From UBA1081 sp045535305 (GTDB lineage: Bacteria > Bacillota > Clostridia > Oscillospirales > Acutalibacteraceae), in assembly GCA_045535305.1 (NCBI GenBank), contig JAZSLJ010000062.1, forward strand, positions 1 through 50,178: a stretch of DNA of 50,178 nucleotides, read 5' to 3'. Below, piece after piece: positions 7,176-16,164 of this stretch (positions within the stretch are counted from its first letter, which is position 1; each line of letters begins with the position of its first letter). The notes beneath the pieces are model-generated. The model saw only the letters and a program-made list of their open reading frames with translations, was not told the origin of the DNA and did no database searches. The translations under genes were made by a program, and so were the position numbers.

Positions 7176-8075
7176 ATGAATTTTTTAGGATTGTTGTCCG
7201 TATCTGAAACTCTTTTGTCCACGTGGGAAAAGTTTTCGGGCGCGGTTATGAGTTTTAATTCATTCAAAGATGTTCTCGATATACTTCTTGTTGCGGTTGT
7301 TGTGTATTCTATCATATTACAGATACGCAAAACCCAATCCGTACAGGTTATAACGGGAATTTTGTTCGTTGCGCTTATTTTTGCGGCTGTTTATTTGTTT
7401 GAAATGAACGCAAGTAAGTATATGTTCAGCACTGTTTTCAGCGACTTGCTGGTTATATTCGTTATTATTTTCAGCGGTGAAATAAGGCAGGCGCTTGAAA
7501 AATTCGGTCAGAGAAATAATTTCTGGGCACAGCTGTTCAGCCCTAAAAAGAGTAACGATACAACTTACGACGTTATTAACAGCGTGTGCAGAGCCTGTGC
7601 TGAAATGAGCGAAGATAAAATTGGTTCACTTATTGTATTTCAGCGAAAATCCATGCTTGGCAATATCACAAGGCAGAGTGTACCTATTGATTCCTGCGTT
7701 TCAACAGAAATGCTGCTAAGTATCTTTTTCCCGAAAGCGGCGTTGCACGACGGTGCAATCGTTATAAAAGACGGCAGAATTGTTGCTGCAAGATGCGTTG
7801 TTCCGCTTAAAAACGAAAAAGAGGTAACAGAGCATGTTGGTACAAGGCACAGAGCCGCACTTGAAGTAAGTCTCCGCTCTGATGCAATCGCGGTCGTTAC
7901 AAGTGAAGAAACAGGCATTATTTCCGTTGCCTGCGACGGTCAGCTCAAAAGAGGTCTTACCGATGCCCAGCTTCGTTCAATGCTTATAGATTTGCTTGTT
8001 GACGATTCAGAAGAAGATAATTCAAAAAAGATAAAATTATTTCAGAAAAAGCAGAAGGGGGATAAATCAAAATGA
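7176..8075 (+). CDS. cdaA: Membrane diadenylate cyclase CdaA
   Basis: 299 residues. Three hydrophobic segments lie at about residues 35-110 (LLVAVVVYSIIL, VITGILFVALIFAAVYLF, LLVIFVIIFSGEI), followed by the cytosolic DAC domain. The catalytic signatures are LHDGAIVI (DGA motif) and GTRHRAALEVS (RHR motif). It makes cyclic di-AMP from two ATP, the second messenger that controls potassium, osmotic balance and cell-wall state. The start follows GAAGGTGAT. The stop overlaps cdaR by ATGA, the usual pairing with its regulator. glmM, the common third member of this operon in Firmicutes, is absent here; a lipoprotein and a two-component system follow instead. Confidence 0.95.
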   Translation: MNFLGLLSVSETLLSTWEKFSGAVMSFNSFKDVLDILLVAVVVYSIILQIRKTQSVQVITGILFVALIFAAVYLFEMNASKYMFSTVFSDLLVIFVIIFSGEIRQALEKFGQRNNFWAQLFSPKKSNDTTYDVINSVCRACAEMSEDKIGSLIVFQRKSMLGNITRQSVPIDSCVSTEMLLSIFFPKAALHDGAIVIKDGRIVAARCVVPLKNEKEVTEHVGTRHRAALEVSLRSDAIAVVTSEETGIISVACDGQLKRGLTDAQLRSMLIDLLVDDSEEDNSKKIKLFQKKQKGDKSK

Positions 8076-9088
8076 GTAATTCTCCCGAAAATAAAAAAGA
8101 GCGTAAGGGCTTTTCATTCGGCAAACTGATGGATAACAACAAGTTTGTGTTTGTTATTTCGCTTATAATCGCATTTTTTATATGGGTTGCCGTTGCGATG
8201 TACAAAAGCCCCGAAGAATCTTATACAATATATAACGTACCTATTACAATCACTACCGAAAACAGCATAGTTTCGCAGAAAGGATACACCAATTTCTGGC
8301 AAAGCGATGAAAAAATTGATGTTACTGTTACAGGTCCCAGATACCTTGTAACAGCACTTACTGCAGACGATCTTATTGTTTCGGCAAACCTCAATACCGT
8401 TGATTCGGCAGGTATTTCCGAGCTTGACCTTAAGGTTTCGCTTAAAGAAAACAGCACCGAAATTACAATATCAGAGATGTCAAAAACAGCCATAGAGGTG
8501 TATTTTGATGTTGAGAGTGAAAAGGAATTTGATATTGTACTTGATGCAGACAGTATTCCCGAGCATATCGCTCAGGATTACACGTTTGAGGGTGCAGAGC
8601 TTACAGTTTCCACCGTTTTGCTTGAAGGTCCCGAAACGGAGATAAATAAAATCGTAAGCGTTGCGGCAAATGCAAAGTTCCCCGATGAGCTTATGTTTTC
8701 AACCCAGACACTTGAGGTTGAATTGAGCCTTGAGGGTGCATCTGCGGCAGATACGGTATCTGTAAATAAATATGTAAGTTATGTCAGCGAAGCTGAATAT
8801 TTTGTAAAAGTAAACATTTCAAGAACGGCTGTGCTTACTCCGACTGTTGAGTTTACAGGCAACAGAGACAGGGATGTAAATGTTACTTTCGGTGTTGAAC
8901 AATTAAATGTAAAAATCGATACCGAATATGATCCCATTGATGAAAAACTCTCTCTGATGACACTTAACTATCAGGAGCTCCCCGACGGTGAGCAAACATA
9001 TGAAGTAAAGCTTGAAGATATATTGCCGTCAGGTGTAACGGTGCTTGACGATATTGATACCGTTAAGATAACTGTAGTCGCAGGCTGA
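8072..9088 (+). CDS. cdaR: YbbR-domain protein, CdaA regulator
   Basis: 338 residues. A basic N-terminus and one membrane segment at about residues 27-45 (FVFVISLIIAFFIWVAVAMY) precede an extracellular part with several YbbR repeats, e.g. around VTVTGPRYLV, VLLEGPETEI and LNVKIDTEYDPI. CdaR contacts CdaA at the membrane and modulates its activity. The overlap with cdaA supports equimolar translation. There is a short gap, then a strong ribosome site for the lipoprotein. Confidence 0.9.
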   Translation: MSNSPENKKERKGFSFGKLMDNNKFVFVISLIIAFFIWVAVAMYKSPEESYTIYNVPITITTENSIVSQKGYTNFWQSDEKIDVTVTGPRYLVTALTADDLIVSANLNTVDSAGISELDLKVSLKENSTEITISEMSKTAIEVYFDVESEKEFDIVLDADSIPEHIAQDYTFEGAELTVSTVLLEGPETEINKIVSVAANAKFPDELMFSTQTLEVELSLEGASAADTVSVNKYVSYVSEAEYFVKVNISRTAVLTPTVEFTGNRDRDVNVTFGVEQLNVKIDTEYDPIDEKLSLMTLNYQELPDGEQTYEVKLEDILPSGVTVLDDIDTVKITVVAG

Positions 9089-9116
9089 AAAATTTAATTA
9101 AAAGGAGGCGGAATTG

Positions 9117-10511
9117 ATGAAAACAAAAATTACAGTGTTGATAGCTTTATCACTTGCAATAGTATTACTTTTCAGCGGATGTGATGCGTATATATTCAAC
9201 TCCGCCGAAAATCTTGTGCGTCCACCCAAACTGTCAGGTGATGACGGTAAGCTGCAGGATGTGTTTGAAAAAGCAGTAACAGAACAGGGGGAATATGTGC
9301 TTAAATATCCGTCGGCAGGTAATTACCGTTCCGCCTTTGTAAAATACGATTGCGATGGGGACGGCAGCGACGAAGCATTTGTTTTCTATTCCCTTAAAAC
9401 CGAAGAAATGTCGGTATATATGTATATGCTTGACTGTGTTGACGGCGAATGGATAGCGGTTGACAGTTTTCCCGGTGATGGCAGTGATGTTTATTCAATC
9501 GAATTTTCCGACCTTAACAACGACGGTATATCCGAGGTGCTTGTGGGCTGGAGCTCACTTGATGCAAAAAGCAATAAAAAACTGTCTGTTTACTGCTCGT
9601 ATGAAAGCGGCACACAGCTTGATTACAGAGTTCTTATTATTGAAACTTATACAAGTATGATTACCTGTGATATTGACGGTGATTCACAGCAGGAATTGTT
9701 GATTGCACTTATCAATTCAACATCCGATACTTATACAACACAGGCAAAGCTGCTTAAAATGTCCGGTGCAAATTCGTCCGATATGCAGATTTCGGCAGTA
9801 GGTCATATTAATCTGTATTCGGAGATAACAGCCTTTTCTGCTATTACATCGGGCGTAGCCGACGGCAGAACATACATCTATCTTGATGAAATTGCAGGGG
9901 ATATGTATCTTACAGAGCTGCTTTATTGGAATAACGACACTTCAACTCTTGAAGCACCCGTTGAAACGGAAATTCTCAATATGACAGACTGTCCTACCAG
10001 CAGATCCCTTGATATAAACTGTGAGGATATTGATTCTGACGGTGAAAAGGAGATTCCGTCAACGGTATTGTTCCCCAACGGTTATATAGTGCGTAAAAAT
10101 GCCGACGGAACAGATAAAAAGAGCATAAATGAAAATATGTATATCATTAATTGGCTCAAATACCGCAACGGCGGCTTTGAAACCGTCAGCAGCTATATTG
10201 AAAATATCGAAAATAAATTCAGAATTGAATATAATGCAGAAATTATGCAGAATTGGAGTATTGTATTCTATCCGGATGACGGTATTTCGCAGTTTTTCCT
10301 TATAAATGAATCTGATGACCCCGATGTTGAAGAAGAGTCTGTACTGTTATTTACAATTTCTGCACAGGATATTGATTCGCAGATGAATATAAACACCTAT
10401 CTTGCTTCCGGCGACGAATATATGTATACATATAATATTACTGCCGAAGGTGAAGAATTGGGTATCACAAAGGGTTATATAGCAGCATTGTTTTCTGTTA
10501 TACACGAATAA
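9117..10511 (+). CDS. Lipoprotein with FG-GAP/VCBS-like calcium-loop repeats
   Basis: 464 residues from the ATG at 9117, 8 bases after AAAGGAGG; the TTG at 9114 is less well spaced. The N-terminus is a lipoprotein signal with lipobox LLFSGC, giving a lipid-anchored cysteine at about residue 22. Repeats with DxDGDG-like loops follow: DCDGDGSDEAFVFY, DLNNDGISEVLVGW, DIDGDSQQELLIA and DIDSDGEKEIP. This is the signature of FG-GAP/integrin-like blades that bind calcium. No enzyme motif is visible. It is cotranscribed with cdaAR upstream and a response regulator 11 bases downstream, so an envelope-sensing or ligand-binding role is plausible but unproven. Confidence 0.75.
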   Translation: MKTKITVLIALSLAIVLLFSGCDAYIFNSAENLVRPPKLSGDDGKLQDVFEKAVTEQGEYVLKYPSAGNYRSAFVKYDCDGDGSDEAFVFYSLKTEEMSVYMYMLDCVDGEWIAVDSFPGDGSDVYSIEFSDLNNDGISEVLVGWSSLDAKSNKKLSVYCSYESGTQLDYRVLIIETYTSMITCDIDGDSQQELLIALINSTSDTYTTQAKLLKMSGANSSDMQISAVGHINLYSEITAFSAITSGVADGRTYIYLDEIAGDMYLTELLYWNNDTSTLEAPVETEILNMTDCPTSRSLDINCEDIDSDGEKEIPSTVLFPNGYIVRKNADGTDKKSINENMYIINWLKYRNGGFETVSSYIENIENKFRIEYNAEIMQNWSIVFYPDDGISQFFLINESDDPDVEEESVLLFTISAQDIDSQMNINTYLASGDEYMYTYNITAEGEELGITKGYIAALFSVIHE

Positions 10512-10522
10512 AGGTGGTTTGA

Positions 10523-11230
10523 ATGAAACGAATTTTGGTGGCTGAGGATGAATCCTCAATCAGGGAATTTATCGTAATAAATCTTAAAAGAAGCGGCTAT
10601 GAGGTCGTTGAAGCTGAAAACGGAAAAATCGCTATTGAAAAATACAACGAATGCGGCGGCGATTTTGATATTGCCCTGCTTGATATTATGATGCCCGAGG
10701 TTGACGGCCTTGCAGTATGTAAATATTTAAGAGAGCAGAGCAGTACAATAGGTATAGTTATGCTCACCGCAAAATCGCAGGAGATGGATAAGGTTACAGG
10801 TCTGCTCGTAGGTGCTGATGACTATGTTATAAAACCCTTTTCCCCCTCGGAGCTTATGGCAAGAATTGACGCTATTTACAGGCGCGTTGCCATAAATAAA
10901 GACCTGGAAGACAGAAATAAAACAGCAGGTGAATGTATCGTCAGCGGTAATTTTATGCTCAATATGCGTACAAGAGCTTTGCTTAAAGACGGTGTACCTG
11001 TTGACCTTACTCAGGTTGAATTCCAGATAATGGAATATTTTATGAGTAATACAAATATTACTCTTTCAAGAGAAGCCATACTTGCCCATGTCTGGGGCGA
11101 TTCATACTACGGCGATGATAAAGTTGTAGATGTAAACATAAGACGTCTGCGTATGAAAATTGAGGACGACCCCTCAAATCCCGAACATCTTGCAACAGTA
11201 TGGCGTTGCGGATATAAGTGGATACCGTAA
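10523..11230 (+). CDS. OmpR/PhoB-family response regulator
   Basis: 235 residues. The receiver domain has the acidic pocket AEDE (residues 7-10), phospho-acceptor D54 in LLDIMMPEVDG, T/A switch region MLTAK and lysine in DDYVIKPFSP. The C-terminal winged-helix domain (residues ~135-235) has LTQVEFQIMEYF, WGDSYYGDDKVVDVNIRRLRMKIED and WRCGYKW. Its kinase partner lies downstream, separated only by a 134-bp palindromic element that starts on the last base of this gene's TAA stop codon. Confidence 0.95.
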   Translation: MKRILVAEDESSIREFIVINLKRSGYEVVEAENGKIAIEKYNECGGDFDIALLDIMMPEVDGLAVCKYLREQSSTIGIVMLTAKSQEMDKVTGLLVGADDYVIKPFSPSELMARIDAIYRRVAINKDLEDRNKTAGECIVSGNFMLNMRTRALLKDGVPVDLTQVEFQIMEYFMSNTNITLSREAILAHVWGDSYYGDDKVVDVNIRRLRMKIEDDPSNPEHLATVWRCGYKWIP

Positions 11231-11363
11231 ACAATAATTCAATGTACAATGTACAATTTACAATGTACAATTATTGAATACTATATAATCGGGTTAAAGG
11301 GCAAAGCCCTTTCCTTCATTGTACATTATACATTGTAAATTGTTAATTCGCTAAATTATTGTT
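11230..11363. mobile_element. Palindromic mini-element, copy A (MITE-like)
   Basis: A 134-bp element bounded by AACAATAATT (11230-11239) and AATTATTGTT (11354-11363), i.e. 10-bp perfect terminal inverted repeats. The arms are runs of ACAATGTACAATTTAC-like sequence complementary across the element. An off-centre hairpin AAAGGGC/GCCCTTT with loop AAA lies at 11296-11312. It encodes nothing. A closely similar copy is at 41104-41235, and a shortened form at 44874-44907. It sits exactly between the stop codon of the response regulator and the ribosome site of the kinase gene. No transposase is present in the window. Confidence 0.75.
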
Positions 11364-11379
11364 CAGGGAGGTGTTGACA

Positions 11380-12801
11380 GTGAAAACAGGCGGTATAACA
11401 AGGCGCTGGATACTTAATACATTGAGTGTTATCATACTGATACTTGCAGTTGTCAATGTCAGCGCTTCAATTTCAATTAAAGAATATTATTACACAATGG
11501 CTGAAAGCACCATTGATTCCAAGGTTCAGAAATCTGCAGTGCAGACCTTTTTTAAGAATTATGTGGATTCAACAGACGATATGTTTGAAACAGGTGCAAG
11601 AGATTTTATTGAAAATTTCAGTTACAGTAACCTTATGGATGTCTGGGTTGTTGACAATTCGGGCAATCTTATCGTTACGTCTGCAGGCTTTTCCGTAAAG
11701 GATTCTGCAACTATGCCCGATTATGAGGCGGCTGTAAAAAGCGAATCGGGTGCTGAAATATGGATAGGTCGCAACAGCAACGGTGAAAAAATAATGGCAA
11801 AATCACTTGTCATAACCAATTCCGACGGCTCTGTTGCAGGGGCTGTAAGGCTTATCGTATCCCTCCAGGACCTTGATTCACAGCACATTATGTTTACTAT
11901 ATTTATTGCGCTTCTCAGCCTTGCGGCTCTTGCGATGGTTGCTGTGTCGGGTATGTATTTTATCCGTTCCATTGTTCGTCCCGTGGGGCAGATAAACGAA
12001 ACTGCAAAGCTTATTGCAAAAGGTGATTTTAATGCAAGAGTTGAACACGGCGGCAAAAATGACGAAATAAGTGAGCTGTGTGAAACGGTAAACTATATGT
12101 CCGAAGAAATTGCCCGTGCAGATGCCGTGAAAAATGACTTTATTTCTACCGTTTCTCACGAATTACGTACACCTCTTACCGCTATAAAGGGCTGGGCAGA
12201 AACAATAAGAGATATAGGCGCAACAGATGCGGAGCTTACGGATAAAGGTATAGATATAATCATCAGCGAGTCAGACAGACTGTATACTCTTGTTGAGGAT
12301 TTGCTTGACTTTTCCAAAATGCAGAGCGGCAGAATGGTAAAAAGAGCCGAATCTGTTGATATTATAAAAGAGCTTGATAACGCAGTAAGCGTGTTTAATG
12401 ACAGGGCAAAGCGTGAGGGTATTACCATTGTTTACAATCACCCGAATATAACTGCACCTATGTCTGCGGATAAAAACCTTATGAAACAGGTTTTTGCAAA
12501 CATTCTTGACAATGCGTTTAAATATAATTCAGTCGGCGGACGTGTTGCCGTTTTCGCCGAGATTTCAAACGGTAATGTGGTAATATCAATAGCAGATACG
12601 GGTTGCGGTATTTCAAAAGAGGATTTACCCCATGTAACCGAAAAGTTTTATAAGGCAAATGTTTCCGTAAGAGGCTCGGGCATAGGTCTTGCCGTGGTAA
12701 ACGAGATTATTTCATTACATAACGGCACTATTGATATTGCAAGTACACAAGGCAAGGGAACGGTTGTTACCATTATGTTACCCCTTGACAGTAATTTATA
12801 A
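11380..12801 (+). CDS. Membrane sensor histidine kinase
   Basis: 473 residues from the GTG at 11380, 7 bases after AGGGAGGTG. TTG alternatives upstream are too close to that site or lie inside the repeat. Order: a membrane segment (WILNTLSVIILILAVVNVSASI), an extracellular ~135-residue sensor region resembling a Cache/PAS fold (DVWVVDNSGNLIVTSAG), a second membrane segment (ITFIALLSL-type helix near residue 180), HAMP, the H-box with His260 in STVSHELRTPLTAIKGW, then N-box (ILDNAFKYN), G1 (DTGCGIS) and G2 (GSGIGLAVV). It should phosphorylate the response regulator encoded upstream. The input signal is unknown. Confidence 0.93.
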   Translation: MKTGGITRRWILNTLSVIILILAVVNVSASISIKEYYYTMAESTIDSKVQKSAVQTFFKNYVDSTDDMFETGARDFIENFSYSNLMDVWVVDNSGNLIVTSAGFSVKDSATMPDYEAAVKSESGAEIWIGRNSNGEKIMAKSLVITNSDGSVAGAVRLIVSLQDLDSQHIMFTIFIALLSLAALAMVAVSGMYFIRSIVRPVGQINETAKLIAKGDFNARVEHGGKNDEISELCETVNYMSEEIARADAVKNDFISTVSHELRTPLTAIKGWAETIRDIGATDAELTDKGIDIIISESDRLYTLVEDLLDFSKMQSGRMVKRAESVDIIKELDNAVSVFNDRAKREGITIVYNHPNITAPMSADKNLMKQVFANILDNAFKYNSVGGRVAVFAEISNGNVVISIADTGCGISKEDLPHVTEKFYKANVSVRGSGIGLAVVNEIISLHNGTIDIASTQGKGTVVTIMLPLDSNL

Positions 12802-12821
12802 TTCAGAGTGGAGAGAATAAA

Positions 12822-13889
12822 ATGTCAGATAAAAATGTACAAAAGAATGAACGTCTGGGTAAGGCGGGCGGTCAGGCACTTATTGAGGGCATTATGATGA
12901 ACGGCCCCGAGGGTGCTGCTATCGCCGTAAGAAAAACTGATGGCTCAATAGTGGTTGTTCCCAAGGAGAACAAGCATATAAGGGATAAAATCCCCGTATT
13001 CAAAATCCCGATTTTAAGAGGTATTGTAAATTATATCGAATCTATGATTTTAGGCTATAAAAGCCTTATGGAGTCTGCGGAGCTTTCGGGTCAGCTTGAG
13101 CTTGAGGAATCCGAAGAAGAGATGTCCAAGCTCGATAAGTGGCTTTGCGACCATTTCGGCCCTAAAATGATGGCTGTTATTTCAACAATCGCAATGGTAC
13201 TCGGCGTTGCTCTTGCATTCGGACTTTTCGTGTACCTGCCCTCATTTCTTGTAAGAATCGCAGACCAGTATCTTCTTTCAGACTTTTTGCTTAAATATGC
13301 ATTAAGACCTTTGTTTGAAGGTATTATCCGAATAGTAATTTTTGTGGCATATCTTGCCGCAGTTTCAAAAATGAAGGATATCAAGCGTACATTTATGTAC
13401 CACGGTGCAGAGCATAAAACTATTTTCTGCTATGAAGCAGGCGAGGAGCTTACGGTAGAAAACGTAAAAAAATATGCCCGCTTCCACCCCCGTTGCGGCA
13501 CAAGCTTTATATTTATAATACTTATAATGAGTATTCTCACCTCATCACTGCTTTCATTTATTCTTCATCAGATTCCGTCCTTTACAATAAACGGTGTGCA
13601 CATTCTTGATGTTTCCTGGGCGTGGTCGATTATAAAAATTCTTGTAATGCCCCTTATTATGGGTATAAGTTACGAGCTTCTCAGATATTCGGGCAAGCAC
13701 GATAACAAGGTTATCCGCGCACTGACTGCTCCCGGTCTGTGGATGCAGAGGCTCACTACCGTTGAACCCGACGATTCAATGATTGAGGTCGGTATTGTGG
13801 CTCTTAAAGCAGTTGTTGAGGGTATGGATTCAGTCAGCGAATATGTGAACAAACCCGAAGCACCCGAAAACAGTGAATCCGAAGAATGA
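12822..13889 (+). CDS. DUF1385 (YqhQ-like) membrane protein
   Basis: 355 residues. The N-terminal motif KAGGQALIEGIMMNGPEGAAIAVRK and the later MYHGAEHKTIFCYE and FHPRCGTSFIFIILI are diagnostic for the DUF1385/YqhQ family. At least four membrane segments are visible (about residues 105-130, 155-180, 225-250 and 265-285). The family is conserved in Firmicutes and often placed next to prmC/prfA, as here: the next gene starts inside its stop codon (ATGA). The molecular function of the family is not settled. The region after the last helix is acidic and probably cytosolic. Confidence 0.88.
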   Translation: MSDKNVQKNERLGKAGGQALIEGIMMNGPEGAAIAVRKTDGSIVVVPKENKHIRDKIPVFKIPILRGIVNYIESMILGYKSLMESAELSGQLELEESEEEMSKLDKWLCDHFGPKMMAVISTIAMVLGVALAFGLFVYLPSFLVRIADQYLLSDFLLKYALRPLFEGIIRIVIFVAYLAAVSKMKDIKRTFMYHGAEHKTIFCYEAGEELTVENVKKYARFHPRCGTSFIFIILIMSILTSSLLSFILHQIPSFTINGVHILDVSWAWSIIKILVMPLIMGISYELLRYSGKHDNKVIRALTAPGLWMQRLTTVEPDDSMIEVGIVALKAVVEGMDSVSEYVNKPEAPENSESEE

Positions 13890-14728
13890 TAAATATTAAA
13901 ACACTTATAAAGCAATCGGCTGAAAAGCTAAAATATTCCGATTCGCCCGAAACAGATGCTCTTGAATTGGCAAAGTTTGTTTTTTCGCTTACAAGAAATG
14001 ATATTATCCTTTCACCCGAAAGGGAGATAAGTGAAGAACAACAAAAAGAATTCAATGCTCTTGTTGAAAAGCGTGCAAGCGGTTATCCCTTGCAGTATAT
14101 TCTCGGTGAATGGGATTTTTACGGCAATACATTCAAAGTAACCGAGGGCGTGCTTATTCCCCGTCCTGAAACGGAACAGATTGTATATGAGGCAAACAAC
14201 TTTCTTAAAAACAAAAAAGATGCGGTTGTTTTTGATTTGTGTGCAGGCTCGGGCTGTATAGGTCTTAGCGTGGCAGTCAATAATCCGGATTGCAGAGTGT
14301 ATCTTTTTGATATATCGCAGGCGGCACTCGCTTGCTGCAAAGCAAATGCTGAGCTGTTGCACCTCAATAACGTAACTATACTGGATTATGATATTTTTGG
14401 CGGCATGAGTGATGATTTGCCTTGCCCCGATGTTATTCTCAGCAATCCGCCTTATGTTACGCAGGAAGAGTTTGAAACACTTGAGCGCGAGATATTCTTT
14501 GAACCGAAAGAGGCAATCGTAGCCGACGGTGATGCACTCGGCTTTTACCGTGCAATATGCAAAAAATGGTTGCCGAATCTTAATAATCAAGGCTTTTATA
14601 TGTTTGAAAGCGGAGAAGGTCAGCCGCCTTGTATTTGTGAATTTGTTAAAGAACTTGACGGCTTAACCTGTAATATAACACCCGATATGTACGGCGTTGA
14701 CCGTTTTGTGTCGGGCAGGAAGGAGTAA
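13886..14728 (+). CDS. prmC: Release factor glutamine N5-methyltransferase
   Basis: 280 residues. It methylates the GGQ glutamine of peptide chain release factors. The N-terminal helical domain ends at YPLQYILGEWDFYG. The SAM-binding motif is VFDLCAGSGCIGLS, and the substrate-glutamine motif NPPY is in LSNPPYVTQEE. The C-terminal strand contains FESGEGQ. It overlaps the DUF1385 gene by 4 bases, so the two are coupled. prfA is not in this window. Confidence 0.95.
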   Translation: MINIKTLIKQSAEKLKYSDSPETDALELAKFVFSLTRNDIILSPEREISEEQQKEFNALVEKRASGYPLQYILGEWDFYGNTFKVTEGVLIPRPETEQIVYEANNFLKNKKDAVVFDLCAGSGCIGLSVAVNNPDCRVYLFDISQAALACCKANAELLHLNNVTILDYDIFGGMSDDLPCPDVILSNPPYVTQEEFETLEREIFFEPKEAIVADGDALGFYRAICKKWLPNLNNQGFYMFESGEGQPPCICEFVKELDGLTCNITPDMYGVDRFVSGRKE

Positions 14729-14732
14729 TAAT

Positions 14733-15431
14733 ATGTTATTTGATATTATGCGTTATATATCAGAGGGACAGTATAGTTTGATGTTTGTTCAGATTGCATC
14801 AATACTTTTTGTTATTTTTTGTACTATGCCCGTACACGAGTTTGCTCACGCGTGGACAGCGGTAAGGCTCGGCGATGATACCCCAAGACTTGCGGGCAGA
14901 CTTACATTAAGACCGATGGCACATATCGACCCGTTCGGCGCGTTGATGATTTTCATTGTAGGCTTCGGCTATGCAAGGCCTGTTTCTGTTAATATGCATA
15001 ACCTTAAAAACGGAAGAAAAAGCTTTGCGCTTGTAGCTCTTGCAGGGCCTTTATCCAATATTATAATGGCGTTTATATTCCTTTTGTTTAAAAGTGTTAT
15101 TGATGCAGTTTATGTTAATATCGGTTTGTCCGATTCAATATATACTGTGCTTGCATATTTCTTTGTTTTTGCGGCATCAATCAATATTTCTCTTGCAGTA
15201 TTCAACCTTTTACCAATTCCTCCCCTTGACGGCTCAAGAATTTTTAATCTGATACTGCCCGAAAAATATTATTTCCTTGTAATGAGATACGAAAGATACA
15301 TCCGTCTGGGCTTATTTGTACTTTTATGGATAGGCGTATTATCCAAACCATTGGCATGGCTTTCAGACCTTGCTTACAACGGACTCTACTGGGTAGCAAA
15401 ACTGCCCTTTACATTTATGGGATTGTTATAA
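14733..15431 (+). CDS. Site-2-protease-family membrane metalloprotease (M50)
   Basis: 232 residues from the ATG at 14733, which follows GGAAGGAG. The zinc motif is PVHEFAHAW (HExxH) in the first half. The third ligand region LLPIPPLDGSRI (the NLLPxPPLDG motif) lies in the second half, with about five membrane segments between and around them. This short form lacks a PDZ domain and belongs to the group next to scpA/scpB in many Firmicutes. Substrates are unknown; members with this order are usually annotated only as site-2 proteases. It is followed one base later by the scpA start codon. Confidence 0.92.
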   Translation: MLFDIMRYISEGQYSLMFVQIASILFVIFCTMPVHEFAHAWTAVRLGDDTPRLAGRLTLRPMAHIDPFGALMIFIVGFGYARPVSVNMHNLKNGRKSFALVALAGPLSNIIMAFIFLLFKSVIDAVYVNIGLSDSIYTVLAYFFVFAASINISLAVFNLLPIPPLDGSRIFNLILPEKYYFLVMRYERYIRLGLFVLLWIGVLSKPLAWLSDLAYNGLYWVAKLPFTFMGLL

Positions 15432-15432
15432 A

Positions 15433-16164
15433 ATGGAAAAAATACAGTATAAAACCGAGGTTTTTGAAGGACCTCTTGATTTGTTGCTGCATCTTATCTC
15501 TAAACACAAGCTGAATATCAACGATATTCCGATATTTGAGCTTGTGGAGCAGTACATAGCTTATGTTCAGCGTATGCAGAACGAAAATATGGAGATTGCA
15601 AGCGAATTTCTTGAAATGGCGGCAAGACTTGTTTATATAAAAACAGTTTCTCTTCTGCCTGTTTATGAAGAAGCCGAACAGCTTAAAAAAGAGCTTGTGG
15701 GCGAGCTTATGGAGTACCGCGACTGCAAAATTATGGCAGAAAAGCTGTCAAAACAGGCAGGCGGTACGGATAAATTGATAAGAGACCCAATGGAAATTGA
15801 AGCGGATATGACATATTCCCGTCTGCACGATGCACTTGAACTTTTCACCGCATATACCAATGCCGCAGGTAAAAAATTGAGAAAATTGCCTGTACCCGAA
15901 GATTCTTTCAAGGATATTGTTGAAAAAGCGGTGGTATCCGTATCGGTAAAGATTGATAACATTTATTCCATTCTTGCAAAAGTCGGAAAAATGAAGGTTT
16001 TTGACGTGTTTTCAATGGCAAAAAGCCGTTCCGAATTGGTTGCATCATTCCTTGCAATTCTTGAAATGGCTAAGAACGGAAAGGTCTATTTGTCCGGCGA
16101 AAAAGAAGAACTGAGTGTTGAACTCGACCTGACACAGAGAGGGGATGATGAAAACGGACAGTAA
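15433..16164 (+). CDS. scpA: Segregation and condensation protein A (kleisin)
   Basis: 243 residues, usual length. The N-terminal kleisin motif FEGPLDLLLHLISKHKLNI and the helix SEFLEMAARLVYIKT are clear. The C-terminal winged helix around VFDVFSMAKSRSELVASFLAILEM fits the SMC-head binding region. It forms the SMC-ScpAB condensin complex with ScpB. The ribosome site is weak and the start lies one base after the protease stop, suggesting translation by coupling. Confidence 0.95.
   Translation: MEKIQYKTEVFEGPLDLLLHLISKHKLNINDIPIFELVEQYIAYVQRMQNENMEIASEFLEMAARLVYIKTVSLLPVYEEAEQLKKELVGELMEYRDCKIMAEKLSKQAGGTDKLIRDPMEIEADMTYSRLHDALELFTAYTNAAGKKLRKLPVPEDSFKDIVEKAVVSVSVKIDNIYSILAKVGKMKVFDVFSMAKSRSELVASFLAILEMAKNGKVYLSGEKEELSVELDLTQRGDDENGQ

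Noticed and set aside
7640..7918. Minus-strand reading frames inside cdaA, prmC, gmk, priA and similar genes
   Set aside because: They are antisense to well-supported genes, have no ribosome sites and no recognisable domains.
11230..11363. Riboswitch or tRNA-like leader for the histidine kinase
   Set aside because: The same sequence occurs at 41104-41235 behind sfsA with terminal inverted repeats, so it is a dispersed repeat and not a gene-specific leader.
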